The position numbers and the translations under genes were made by a program. A stretch of DNA of 64,000 nucleotides from Pseudoalteromonas sp. H105 (lineage in GTDB: Bacteria; Pseudomonadota; Gammaproteobacteria; Enterobacterales; Alteromonadaceae). Shown here one piece after another: positions 25,395 to 34,659 of the stretch. The stretch spans positions 1-64,000 of the forward strand of contig NZ_LOFH01000014.1 of NCBI RefSeq assembly GCF_001469215.1. Direction: 5' to 3'. How positions within the stretch are numbered: position 1 is the stretch's first letter; every line of letters starts with the position of its first letter. The notes under the pieces were generated by a model. It searched no databases, was not told the DNA's origin, and worked only from the letters and a program-made list of their open reading frames with translations.

Positions 25395-25421
25395 CAAATT
25401 AACCTGCTAGACTGTGTGTTA

Positions 25422-27548
25422 CTAAGGTAAATGCTCTGCCTGAATGCGCTTTATATCTATCTGGGGCGACTTGTATGATGTATAAACCAACCAATCAAGT
25501 TGTGGAATATACGTTAACCCTGATGAACGACTAAAGGCACGTTCAGGTAAGCGCATAACATCGCGATGTTGCTTAGTCGCAAGGTCGTATACACTCAGCC
25601 GATAATCACCTTGATGCACATTAAAATAAAATACCCTATCAGACTCGTTACCTTTTCCTTGAGCGTAATGCCAAGCAAAGCGATTAGATAAATTGATCGC
25701 CTCGACTAATACCAACTCTTCCCCCGTATCGTGATGTTTGATCCACAACTGAGTGGCGCTTTGATTTGCAAAAATAAGATCTCGCTTAACCGTTTCAATT
25801 GCATAATTCGCTGGCTGCTCTATTACCTTTCCTAAGTTTTCACCGCGTAAATTGAGGCGGTACACATACCCATTGTTAGATACCAGTACGCTTTGATTAT
25901 CAGCCGACCATGCTGGCTTCCCATAACTATCAAAGCCACTTTGCAAAGGCGCACTGTTTAATTGCTTTTGAAAGTCATAAATAAACAGCTGACTTTTGCC
26001 TTCACTATTCGCGGTGTAAGCAATATAACGGCCATCATAAGACCACACGGGATGATACACACTAGCTTGTAAGCTACTTAATTGCTCTCGGTTAGTGCCA
26101 TCAGGGTTAGCAACCCACAATTCAGTATTTCCTGATTCATTTGAAACAAACGCTACCTTGTTTTGTGCTTCATTATAATCGGCATAGCGCATATTAAAAT
26201 GCGTCGATAAAACAGGGAAAGGCGAACTCACTATTGAGTCATTTACTTCTATACGCATCAAAGCGGAGTCAATATACCATTGATGAAAATAGAGGTTCCC
26301 TTTAGCAGTGAACTCAGGATAGCTTAACCCTTTTACCTTCATATCCGTTACAGTGTGAGTATCTAAGTTGTAAAAATACCCTCTGCGCTCATCTTGCTTT
26401 ATCGCTGAAAAAACCAATTGGCTTTTAAATGGGTGCCAAGCAACACCACGAATATCAACAAAACCTGAGGTAAGCACTCTTGCATCCCCAGAAATAACAT
26501 CTATTAAATAGAGGTTTTCACTCCCTGTTGGTAAGTTGCGCGAAACAACGAGCTGCTTTGCATCAGGAGAGAAAATAACGGACTCATCATTAAAGTGACA
26601 CTCGCCACTGCATGGAATTTTTTTTATGCTTGCTTTGTCTGACGTTAAATCAAGAATATTAAGCTCTGTTTTAACCCCTCCATGACTTGGTACCTGACTA
26701 ATAAAAACCAACTCAGTCCCTGCCGAGTTAATATCAAGATCTGTCGGACTACTTGCAGGGCAAGGTGCTAACACGCTAATTTCACCCGTTGCAATTGTAT
26801 GCTCTACAATCTCACACGCCTTTGCAGTGATGCGACGATAGTAATAAAGACGCTGAAAGTCTGGACTAAAAACGGTGCGCCCTTCCACATAGTCTGTATT
26901 AGTTAGCGCTTTCATCGCTTGCTCAGGAGAGAATAGGTCCCGTAAATATAAATTCGTCGGCTTACCTGGTCTACGCCAAGAATACGCCATAAAGTGCTCA
27001 TCATTCGAAACAGCAGGGTACAGCTCTCTACCAGGCCGTGTGGTGACCGTTTCAATATGATCAGTAAGCGGAAGCAATTGCGTTATCTGAGACGCTTCTT
27101 TATGAACAAAAAACCAGTGTTGACTAGCCCAAAAACTGGCTAGAAAGGCACTAAATAATGTAAATAGAGCCACTCTAACCGGTGAAAATAATGCCGTTTT
27201 TTTCTGCTCAAGCTCAGCAGGCTCAAGTGAGCTTGGCGCTATTGCTAATCGATATCCTTTTTTTCTAAGGGTTTCAATATAAGTATTGTTAGGGTCAAGC
27301 TCTTTAAAAGATTTTCGGAGGTGCCAAATCGCATTGGTTAATGCTTTTTCTCCAACAAAATAATTACCATCCCATACCTGGTCTATCAATTCTTCACGCG
27401 TTATTGCCTGCGGATAATGCGACGCTAAAACAGACAGTAATTCGATAAACTTAGGCTGCAAAACCACTTCAACATCCGCATATGTCAGCTTATTTTCAAG
27501 CACAGAGACATGACACTGATCTAATAAAAACGGTTTTTTAGTATTCAT
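25422..27548 (-). CDS. Transmembrane winged-helix regulator with TolB-like beta-propeller (CadC-type)
   Basis: About 708 residues from the ATG at 27548; TTG codons at 27557 and 27560 are alternatives and AGG is better placed for 27557. An OmpR/PhoB-type winged helix occupies about residues 10-100 (REELIDQVWDG, LTNAIWHLRKSF, IETLRKKGYRL). One membrane segment lies near residues 128-150, then a large periplasmic region with WD40/TolB-like propeller repeats (SPDFQRLYY, SPDAKQLVV, WSYDGRYIAY, WSADNQSVLV). The type is a one-component membrane regulator. It is divergent from the TonB-dependent receptor gene, which is the obvious candidate target. Confidence 0.87.
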   Translation of the reverse strand: MNTKKPFLLDQCHVSVLENKLTYADVEVVLQPKFIELLSVLASHYPQAITREELIDQVWDGNYFVGEKALTNAIWHLRKSFKELDPNNTYIETLRKKGYRLAIAPSSLEPAELEQKKTALFSPVRVALFTLFSAFLASFWASQHWFFVHKEASQITQLLPLTDHIETVTTRPGRELYPAVSNDEHFMAYSWRRPGKPTNLYLRDLFSPEQAMKALTNTDYVEGRTVFSPDFQRLYYYRRITAKACEIVEHTIATGEISVLAPCPASSPTDLDINSAGTELVFISQVPSHGGVKTELNILDLTSDKASIKKIPCSGECHFNDESVIFSPDAKQLVVSRNLPTGSENLYLIDVISGDARVLTSGFVDIRGVAWHPFKSQLVFSAIKQDERRGYFYNLDTHTVTDMKVKGLSYPEFTAKGNLYFHQWYIDSALMRIEVNDSIVSSPFPVLSTHFNMRYADYNEAQNKVAFVSNESGNTELWVANPDGTNREQLSSLQASVYHPVWSYDGRYIAYTANSEGKSQLFIYDFQKQLNSAPLQSGFDSYGKPAWSADNQSVLVSNNGYVYRLNLRGENLGKVIEQPANYAIETVKRDLIFANQSATQLWIKHHDTGEELVLVEAINLSNRFAWHYAQGKGNESDRVFYFNVHQGDYRLSVYDLATKQHRDVMRLPERAFSRSSGLTYIPQLDWLVYTSYKSPQIDIKRIQAEHLP

Positions 27549-27873
27549 AAATGACAACAAGCACCTAATTCAGAAGTCTAGAAGGATAACCTTATAGTTA
27601 AACAAAAAGCAAAAACATGGGTTTAAGGTAAAGAATATTAAAACAAGAATCAAGCAATATAAAAACACAACACATTGTTTTTAAATGAATAGATATTAAA
27701 TAGATGTAAAATAGGGATATAAACGAGACACCTCTCATTGTACTTTGATTCACGATTTCATAAAACATGTAACGAATAAAGCCCACCCGCTACTGCGTTA
27801 GAAACATGCTTTGAACTGCCCTTCAACAGGTTAACGCAGTAGCTTTTATAAAATCAAAAAGTAAGGGAAATCT
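27549..27873. other. 325-bp divergent intergenic region
   Basis: AT-rich spacer between the propeller regulator and the TonB-dependent receptor. It must hold both promoters and the receptor leader. The only strong structure seen is the inverted repeat at 27789-27843. A short minus-strand open frame in it (27598-27786) has no coding character. Confidence 0.7.
27789..27848 (+). promoter_or_regulatory. 12-bp inverted repeat in the receptor leader, terminator-like
   Basis: GCTACTGCGTTA (27789-27800) pairs perfectly with TAACGCAGTAGC (27832-27843), enclosing 31 bp that contains an inner TTGAA/TTCAA pair (27811-27815, 27822-27826). The distal arm is followed by TTTTATAAAA. The shape suits an attenuator or regulatory hairpin about 30 bp before the receptor start codon. 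Confidence 0.5.
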
Positions 27874-30800
27874 GTGAGCACCATATCAACAAGAAAATGT
27901 GTTTTGGCACTTGCCATAACAGCAAGCTTTTCAAGCCACACTATTGCAAATACCGCAGAAATAGAGAGAACATCAACGAACAAACAAATCAATGAAGCCG
28001 CCCCTGAAGCGCCAGAAAAAATCGTTGTCACTGGTTCTCGTCTAAAAAGAGACAGTTTTTCAATTGCGACACCACTTGTCACTATGGATAGAGATGCAAT
28101 TGAAGACACAGGTCTCACTAACTTAGCTGATATTCTGGTTGAAAATATGCCTGCTTTAACTGAAAGCATTGGTAATACAACCAGCCAATCGAGTGTATCT
28201 GTGACGGGTTTATCAACTATTCAACTGCGTGACTTAGGTGCGAACCGTACCTTAACATTGATCGATGGCCGACGCGTTGTCTCAAATAGCTACAGCGGTA
28301 ACTATGTTAGTTTAAACACCATTCCCAGTGGAATGGTTGAACGCGTTGAAGTGATCAGTGGCGGCGCCTCAGCCACCTATGGTGCAGATGCCGTTGCAGG
28401 TGTAGTAAACATCATTACCCAATCTAAAAAAGAAGGGTTTGATTTTAAAGCACGTGCTGGTGAAACCACTGACGGTGGCGGTAAAGAATTCACCCTAGAT
28501 TTGAATTATGGTGATTCATTTGCAGATGACAGAGGCTATGCCTACCTCAGTGTAAATTGGGATCGTGATTTTGGTATGAGCTTTTATGACCGAAAACGCG
28601 CCCAAATAGAAGATTCATATTCATACGATGATGATAAGATGTGTAATCAGATGCGAACAGCATCTGGCCTACAATGTATGCGTGACATCACCCAAGCTGA
28701 CTGGGTAAGCAAAAGCGATGGTACTTTAGGGGGAGTATTTTTAGAGAACAGCCGCAACGACACCCAATTTTGGTATGACGGCCAAACGCTTCGTGATGAC
28801 TGGAAAGGCAACGAAGAAATTTACGGTATTAATTCAAACCAATACGTTAAGCTTGATGTACCGAGTGATAACTTTTCTACAGCCATTAAAGTTGATTTTG
28901 ATTTAACCGACGACATCATGTTGTATGGCCAAATTCAATACAGTGACAGCGGCTCATTTAATGATAAGTCACCTGAAGATGAATATGAAAGTGCTTACGT
29001 TCCACGTTTTGACCCAGTAACTGGCGCACCTGCTGGTGATGTTAGACCTGGCTATATTCCACTTGATAACCCCTATGTACCGCAAGAAATTTTAGATGCA
29101 AACCCTTATAAAGATCGTATTTATTGGGATCGCCGCTTTGGTGAAGTGGGTAACATCAACACTGACAACAGCAGAAAGACCATCCGTAGTTGGGCAGGCC
29201 TTCAAGGTACTGTATTCAATAACGAGTGGGATTGGGATATATCAGCAAGCTATGGTCGTTTTACACAGCACCAAGAGCGTAACAACGAACTAAATACAGT
29301 AAAACTTAACCAAGCACTACAAGCAGAACAACTGGCTGATGGCACCATTCAATGTAAAGACGCAGATGCCCGTGCCGCAGGCTGTGTACCAATTAACCTA
29401 TTTGGTGAAGGGTCTATTACCCCATCAATGGCGGATTGGATTCGTACAACACCGATTATAGATACCGAAATAGAACAATATGGCGTGGTAGGTTATATCT
29501 CTGGTGATTTATTTGAATTGCCAGCAGGAGCTGTTTCGGCTGTATTTGGTGGTGAATACCGTAAAGATTCACAAGACTTAAAAACCAGCGACGATATGAA
29601 AGCCGGTGGCATCACGTTTAACTACGTGCCAAACTTTTATGGCGAAGTTGACGTTTATGAAGCATTTGCAGAGCTCGCTGTGCCATTATTAAAGGATGCA
29701 CCGCTAGCTAAAAACTTAAGTGCTGAAACCTCGCTGCGTTTAGCCAATTACAGCATGGAAAATGTAGGCACTGTTGCCAGTTATAAACTGGGTGTGTTTT
29801 GGGAGCCTATCAGTGGTTACGCATTTAGAGCTAACTATGCGCGCGCACAACGTGCTCCAACTATTACAGAACTTATGTCACCTGAACGGGGTGATTACGA
29901 TAGCTACTCTGACATTTGTGATGGCCTAACCGCCACATCAACAAAACCAGGGCATGACAGCTGCCGACAGGAGCCTGCATTTAAAGCTTTACTTGCAGAG
30001 GATGCTAACTTTGCCTTTGAAGATGAAAACAACGCCTACTCCCCGGGTGCTGGTAACAGAGAATTGAAAGAAGAAACAGCTGATACCTATACGTTTGGTT
30101 TAACACTCGCACCTGAGTTTATCGAAAACTTTAGGCTCGCTGTGGATTACTATGACATAGCGATTGTTGATGCCATTTCAACCATAAGTAACGAAAACAT
30201 TCTTCGCGAATGCTATGACTCGGATGTCTCATGGGGTGATGATAATGTTTTTTGTAATGACGTAACGCGTAATGATGAAGGTAACATCACTAAAATCTTA
30301 CAACGCCAATACAACTTAGATGAACTCACTGCGCGCGGCTATGATGTGGTTGCTCAGTATAAATTTGATGTTGATGGCGTGGGATCATTTGCATTCAAAG
30401 CTGATTACAATCATGTAATTGAAAACTCACAGACTTATCAAAGTGATGATGGCAGCTATATCACAAGCCATTATGCGGGCTACGGTAGCAGCAAAGATAA
30501 AGCAACGCTTTCTTTAACATGGCGCAATGATGATATACGCGTGCGTTGGAGCACCAACTTCCTTGGTTCATTTAAAGCAAGTCAAAGCCTAGAAGAAGAT
30601 TGGCAAGAGTATATGGCAGCGAATGACGAACGTTGTACAGCCCAAGAGGAAAGCTGTATCGCTAATCCTGAGCCATTGAAGTACCAAAACTATGGGTCGT
30701 TTATGAAGCATAATATATCAGCGTCTTATAGCATGAGCCTGCAAGAACAAGGTGATTTACGCGTATTTGGTGGCATAAAGAATGTATTTAACGACAAAGG

Positions 30801-30894
30801 AGCTTTCTACCCGTATGGCCGAGGTAACTATTACTCCGGTTATGGCGGTGGTAAAGGACGCTATGTTTACTTAGGTGCTCAATATAGTTTTTAA
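27874..30894 (+). CDS. TonB-dependent outer-membrane receptor
   Basis: 1006 residues with a GTG start and AAGGGA upstream. A signal peptide (about 1-26) is followed by a plug domain beginning EKIVVTGSRLKR, with IQLRDLGANRTLTLIDGRRVV and SGGASATYGADAVAGVVNIITQ, then a 22-strand-type barrel ending in ...GAQYSF with the terminal Phe. This plug style is typical of the large TonB receptors for carbohydrates, peptides or other organic substrates in Alteromonadales and Xanthomonadales, not of classical siderophore receptors. Several Cys pairs in extracellular-looking loops (for example CDGL...CRQ) may form disulfides. Substrate unknown. The regulator divergent to it may control it. Confidence 0.93.
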   Translation: MSTISTRKCVLALAITASFSSHTIANTAEIERTSTNKQINEAAPEAPEKIVVTGSRLKRDSFSIATPLVTMDRDAIEDTGLTNLADILVENMPALTESIGNTTSQSSVSVTGLSTIQLRDLGANRTLTLIDGRRVVSNSYSGNYVSLNTIPSGMVERVEVISGGASATYGADAVAGVVNIITQSKKEGFDFKARAGETTDGGGKEFTLDLNYGDSFADDRGYAYLSVNWDRDFGMSFYDRKRAQIEDSYSYDDDKMCNQMRTASGLQCMRDITQADWVSKSDGTLGGVFLENSRNDTQFWYDGQTLRDDWKGNEEIYGINSNQYVKLDVPSDNFSTAIKVDFDLTDDIMLYGQIQYSDSGSFNDKSPEDEYESAYVPRFDPVTGAPAGDVRPGYIPLDNPYVPQEILDANPYKDRIYWDRRFGEVGNINTDNSRKTIRSWAGLQGTVFNNEWDWDISASYGRFTQHQERNNELNTVKLNQALQAEQLADGTIQCKDADARAAGCVPINLFGEGSITPSMADWIRTTPIIDTEIEQYGVVGYISGDLFELPAGAVSAVFGGEYRKDSQDLKTSDDMKAGGITFNYVPNFYGEVDVYEAFAELAVPLLKDAPLAKNLSAETSLRLANYSMENVGTVASYKLGVFWEPISGYAFRANYARAQRAPTITELMSPERGDYDSYSDICDGLTATSTKPGHDSCRQEPAFKALLAEDANFAFEDENNAYSPGAGNRELKEETADTYTFGLTLAPEFIENFRLAVDYYDIAIVDAISTISNENILRECYDSDVSWGDDNVFCNDVTRNDEGNITKILQRQYNLDELTARGYDVVAQYKFDVDGVGSFAFKADYNHVIENSQTYQSDDGSYITSHYAGYGSSKDKATLSLTWRNDDIRVRWSTNFLGSFKASQSLEEDWQEYMAANDERCTAQEESCIANPEPLKYQNYGSFMKHNISASYSMSLQEQGDLRVFGGIKNVFNDKGAFYPYGRGNYYSGYGGGKGRYVYLGAQYSF

Positions 30895-30938
30895 CCATGG
30901 TTAATGCCCGTTAACCATACCCCTACTAGGTTGTTACC

Positions 30939-30970
30939 AAAGGCGCGCTTCATTAGAACGTGCCTTTTTT
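30939..30970 (+). terminator. Terminator after the TonB-dependent receptor
   Basis: AAAGGCGCG (30939-30947) pairs with CGTGCCTTT (one G-T wobble), an 11-nt loop and TTTTTT to 30970. It touches the 3' end of the convergent zapE gene. Confidence 0.8.
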
Positions 30971-32089
30971 CTATTCCCAATACTGCATTTCAACTAAGCG
31001 TGATGCTGTTCTGGCGAACTCAAAGGCGAGTTTTTTTCCTTGATATAACTGCTCAATATGCGCGTGAGCGCTGAGCACGAGTAATGTGCCACGGTCGTAA
31101 AACTCATCCACAAGGGCAATGAACCGCCGCGCTTCGTCATCTAAATAATGGTCGTTGTGTGCTTGATGTTCCCGCTGATAGCTATCCTCAATACCATGCA
31201 CAATTCTTTTTGATGTCACCCCTTGCCCCATTACAGGAATGTTTACTACATATATCCGCGAATAACTGTTTGCTAATTCAATATAATCATAAGTACTGCG
31301 CGTACCTGAACACAGCGCCATAAAATCAAACATAATTGCTTTTTTATTGTGCATCAAATAAGGTACAGAACGCCCTAGGATAGTTAAGGCCTGATTGTGA
31401 GTCGTGGTATTGTCGCCACTGAATTTTTTAAACTCAGCCATGCTTTTATCTAAACTATGGGGGTAAATGAAGTAGTTTAATTGGCGACCAAACCGAAATC
31501 GATGATCGCGATCTCCTGCCACATCAATAACATGACAATGACTTTCTAAAAGGGCGATACACGGTAAAAACCGAGCACGTTGTAACCCATTAAAATACAA
31601 CTGCTGTGGGTGACAGTTTGATGTAGCAACTAACACCACGCCTTGCGCTAATAATGCATCAAATAATCCAGACATGATCATGGCATCGCCAATATCACTG
31701 ACAAAAAACTCATCAAAACACAACACACGGATTTTTTTAGCCCATTGTTTAGCAATAATCAGAAGTGGGTTTTTACTCCCTTGTAAACTGTTGAGTTGGC
31801 AATGTATTTGCGCCATGAAATGATGAAAATGCACGCGTTGTTTATTGTCAATCGGGAGTTGCTGATAAAATAAGTCCATCAGCATTGATTTTCCTCGCCC
31901 CACTGGGCCATATAAATAAACCCCTTTACGCTGTGGTTTAGCGTGCCACCAAGATGGCTGATGTGTTAGCGTTTCAGCAAGCAGCTGCAATGCATTAACC
32001 GCCAGTAATTGCGCCCTATCCTGTTGCAATTTACCGGCATTTAATTGCTGATTATAAGAGGCTAATATTTGTATCTGTGACACTGTCAT
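30971..32089 (-). CDS. zapE: AFG1/ZapE family ATPase
   Basis: A 372-residue P-loop ATPase. Walker A is GPVGRGKSMLMDLFYQ and Walker B with following conserved residues is VLCFDEFFVSDIGDAM; VATSNCHPQQLYFNGLQRARFLP and DEARRFIALVDEFYDRG are further family blocks. E. coli ZapE is a division-associated ATPase that affects FtsZ polymers; mitochondrial AFG1 is a relative. The length is like E. coli ZapE but the N-terminal part is divergent. It is a lone gene, convergent with the receptor gene and divergent from rsuA. A second AFG1-like paralogue elsewhere in the genome cannot be excluded. Confidence 0.88.
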   Translation of the reverse strand: MTVSQIQILASYNQQLNAGKLQQDRAQLLAVNALQLLAETLTHQPSWWHAKPQRKGVYLYGPVGRGKSMLMDLFYQQLPIDNKQRVHFHHFMAQIHCQLNSLQGSKNPLLIIAKQWAKKIRVLCFDEFFVSDIGDAMIMSGLFDALLAQGVVLVATSNCHPQQLYFNGLQRARFLPCIALLESHCHVIDVAGDRDHRFRFGRQLNYFIYPHSLDKSMAEFKKFSGDNTTTHNQALTILGRSVPYLMHNKKAIMFDFMALCSGTRSTYDYIELANSYSRIYVVNIPVMGQGVTSKRIVHGIEDSYQREHQAHNDHYLDDEARRFIALVDEFYDRGTLLVLSAHAHIEQLYQGKKLAFEFARTASRLVEMQYWE

Positions 32090-32147
32090 GGTGGCTTACT
32101 ATCGGCTATACTCGCCGCCATTGTAGCCGACTGAAAATGTGAACCCA

Positions 32148-32846
32148 ATGAAATTCCCTTGCCGTTTAGATAAATTTATTAGCCACCTTGCGCAAATTCC
32201 TCGCAGTAAAGCAAAAGCTGCAATAAAGCAAAAAAAAGTAATGGTTAATGAGCATGTTATCACCGCGTTTGATCATGCGATCGTTCAAACTGATCTGGTG
32301 TTATTAAATGGCAAACCACTCACTTATTTAGGTAAACGTTATTATATGCTCAATAAACCTGTGGGTTATGTTTGCGCGAATATCGATGAGCTACACCCCA
32401 CCGTTTTTGATTTACTGGACGAGCCTAATATGAATGATTTTCATGTTGCAGGGCGATTAGACATTGATACTACAGGCTTAGTACTCATCACCAATGATGG
32501 CGATTGGTCGCATAAAATCACTTCGCCCAAGCACAATAAGTTTAAAACTTACCTAGTCGAAACCCAAGAGCCGCTTACTGAAACTGCACTTGAGCAATTA
32601 CGTCAAGGCGTACAATTACATAATGAGAAAGACCTAACTCGCCCTGCCATGGCAGAGCTATTAGCAAGCTACAGTTTGCGCCTCTCTATCAGTGAGGGTA
32701 AATATCATCAAGTGAAACGCATGCTTGCCGCAGTAGATAACAAAGTTGTTGAATTGCATAGAGAAAAAATAGCAAATATCGAACTTGATAGCGCACTTTC
32801 AAGCGGTGAATACCGCCAACTCACCGCCGCTGAAATCATACTCTAG
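32148..32846 (+). CDS. rsuA: 16S rRNA pseudouridine synthase RsuA-type
   Basis: 232 residues from the ATG at 32148 (E. coli RsuA has 231); a GTG at 32139 would add three residues. The N-terminal S4 domain (RLDKFISHLAQIPRSKAKAAIKQKKVMVNE) is followed by the catalytic domain with YMLNKPVGYVCA, the catalytic aspartate motif GRLDIDTTGLVLITNDGDW, and KTYLVE. The C-terminal ISEGKYHQVKRMLAAVDNKV is the usual family block. RsuA makes pseudouridine 516 in 16S rRNA. It is divergent from zapE. A related RluE/RluF-like specificity is possible but the length favours RsuA. Confidence 0.88.
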   Translation: MKFPCRLDKFISHLAQIPRSKAKAAIKQKKVMVNEHVITAFDHAIVQTDLVLLNGKPLTYLGKRYYMLNKPVGYVCANIDELHPTVFDLLDEPNMNDFHVAGRLDIDTTGLVLITNDGDWSHKITSPKHNKFKTYLVETQEPLTETALEQLRQGVQLHNEKDLTRPAMAELLASYSLRLSISEGKYHQVKRMLAAVDNKVVELHREKIANIELDSALSSGEYRQLTAAEIIL

Positions 32847-32972
32847 GTGTGTCTATTGTGGAACTTGAGCAAATATCACGTCCAAAACCTATACTATTGT
32901 TAATTATAACTAACAACTGGCCGATAAACGTGGTAGAAATTTAAGGTCATAAAAAATAATAAGGGGCTTACC

Positions 32973-34601
32973 ATGCTGTCTGGTTTGGCATTAAGAACGA
33001 AAATCATCCTATTTGCAGGAGCTATGTTCATAGCACTCAATGCAATTGCATTACTCGGCTTACAGTCACTGCGCCATGCCAGTGAGAGCGATAACATTGC
33101 ACGTATCAACCAACTCATGAAAAGCACAACTAACATCGTCGAACAATTCGAGCTGCTCGCTAAAACAAAGCAACTCTCACAGCAGCAAGCACGCGAATTT
33201 GCGACGCAGATGTTACGTGAAAATAAATACCACGATTCTGAATACGTTTATGTTGTGAACGACAAGCTCGATTTTATTGCCACGCCTCATGACCCCCAAC
33301 TGCATGGCACCAGTTTCAATGATTTTCAAGATGCCAACGGTAATAGCATTGGCCGTATGGTAGAGTCATTAGTCGGCAACCAAACCAATAAAATTATAAC
33401 GTATCACTGGGACTCTGTGCGCGATGGTGAAACAGTCGATCTAACCTCCGTAGTTCAAAAAACGCCTTACTTTGGCTGGTACGTTGGCACTGGCATAAGC
33501 GCTAAAGAAGTCAACGCACGCTATTGGGATACAGCAAGTTGGCTGCTTGGGCTGTCATTAATTATTGCCATTGTGCTAACGATTGCGATTGCTCGCTTTG
33601 GTATATCTTTAAGTAACGCACTCGGTGGTGAAGTAAATCAAGTTATTGAAATAGTAAAGCAAGTATCAAGAGGTAATTTAGACTCTCATATTCGCAGCGA
33701 TGCACCGCCTGAGAGCATCATTGCAGCAATGCAATACATGCAGCAAGGCTTACGCGGCGTTGTAGGTGGTATTAAAGGGGTCACTGACAGCCTTAAAAGT
33801 CAAAGTGTTGATAATGAATCTCGCTCGGTAGAACTCGATAAATTAACACGTAGCCTCAACGAAGAAACGCACATGGTTGCGTCAGCCATTACCGAGCTAA
33901 CAGCTTCGGCACAAACCGTTGTCGAGCATGCAGAGCAAGCTGCACACTCCGTTCAAGAAGCCGAAAACCAGGGGCAAAGTGCTACGCATTTAACCACAGA
34001 GGCTGCGGACACCATTGTGCTTCTAGAGAAGCAAATTGACAGCGCTGGTAATAACATTCAACTTCTTGATGATGAAGTAAATAATATTGCAAATGTACTC
34101 AGTGTTATTCAAAGTATTGCTGAGCAAACGAATCTACTCGCGCTTAACGCTGCCATTGAAGCCGCACGGGCTGGGGAGCAAGGAAGAGGCTTTGCAGTTG
34201 TGGCTGATGAAGTACGCCAACTCGCCCAACGCACGCAAACCAGTACAGAAGAAATTCGCAATATGATTGGCAAACTTCAAACCGCAACTCAAGAAGCTAA
34301 AACATCAGTTAATTTAAGTATTAGCACCAGTGAACAAACCGTTGCTAAGTCAAAAGATGCCAGTGAAGAGTTGCAACGTGTCGCATCATCACTCAGTGCT
34401 ATTGCACAAATGAGCCACCAAATCGCTATTGCCGCTAAAGAGCAACTCGATGCCGGTGAAGATACGGCTAAACGCATCGTGACAATTTCAGATACGGCTT
34501 CTCAAACAGCCAATGTCTCTCATCAAGCGCATGCTGCCACTGATTTAATTAAAGGATTAACGAGTGATTTAGAGGCCGAAACCGGCAAATTTAAATCTTA
34601 A
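32973..34601 (+). CDS. Methyl-accepting chemotaxis protein with single Cache sensor
   Basis: A 542-residue chemoreceptor. TM1 spans about residues 8-30, a periplasmic sCache_2-type sensor about 35-190 (YHDSEYVYVVND, HGTSFNDFQDANG, FGWYVGTGI), TM2 about 190-212, then HAMP and a long coiled-coil signalling domain. The conserved hairpin tip is SIAEQTNLLALNAAIEAARA with GEQGRGFAVVADEVRQLAQR. There is no C-terminal CheR-tethering pentapeptide. sCache_2 sensors often bind small organic acids; the ligand here is unknown. AAGGGGCTTACC precedes the ATG. Monocistronic, with a terminator after it. Confidence 0.95.
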   Translation: MLSGLALRTKIILFAGAMFIALNAIALLGLQSLRHASESDNIARINQLMKSTTNIVEQFELLAKTKQLSQQQAREFATQMLRENKYHDSEYVYVVNDKLDFIATPHDPQLHGTSFNDFQDANGNSIGRMVESLVGNQTNKIITYHWDSVRDGETVDLTSVVQKTPYFGWYVGTGISAKEVNARYWDTASWLLGLSLIIAIVLTIAIARFGISLSNALGGEVNQVIEIVKQVSRGNLDSHIRSDAPPESIIAAMQYMQQGLRGVVGGIKGVTDSLKSQSVDNESRSVELDKLTRSLNEETHMVASAITELTASAQTVVEHAEQAAHSVQEAENQGQSATHLTTEAADTIVLLEKQIDSAGNNIQLLDDEVNNIANVLSVIQSIAEQTNLLALNAAIEAARAGEQGRGFAVVADEVRQLAQRTQTSTEEIRNMIGKLQTATQEAKTSVNLSISTSEQTVAKSKDASEELQRVASSLSAIAQMSHQIAIAAKEQLDAGEDTAKRIVTISDTASQTANVSHQAHAATDLIKGLTSDLEAETGKFKS

Positions 34602-34616
34602 TCATCGACTTCCCTC

Positions 34617-34646
34617 AAAAGCCCGTACTCGTTTGCGGGCTTTTTT
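34617..34646 (+). terminator. Terminator after the chemoreceptor gene
   Basis: AAAAGCCCG (34617-34625) pairs with CGGGCTTTT (34636-34644), followed by more Ts. Confidence 0.9.
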
Positions 34647-34659
34647 ATTACGCCTTCAA

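Noticed and set aside
25395..25421. Possible small hairpin between the convergent isomerase-like and regulator genes as a terminator.
   Set aside because: Only a 5-bp stem with no T-run was seen.
27598..27786. 62-residue minus-strand open frame in the regulator/receptor gap.
   Set aside because: Composition is hydrophobic by AT richness only, there is no ribosome binding site, and it occupies the expected promoter region.
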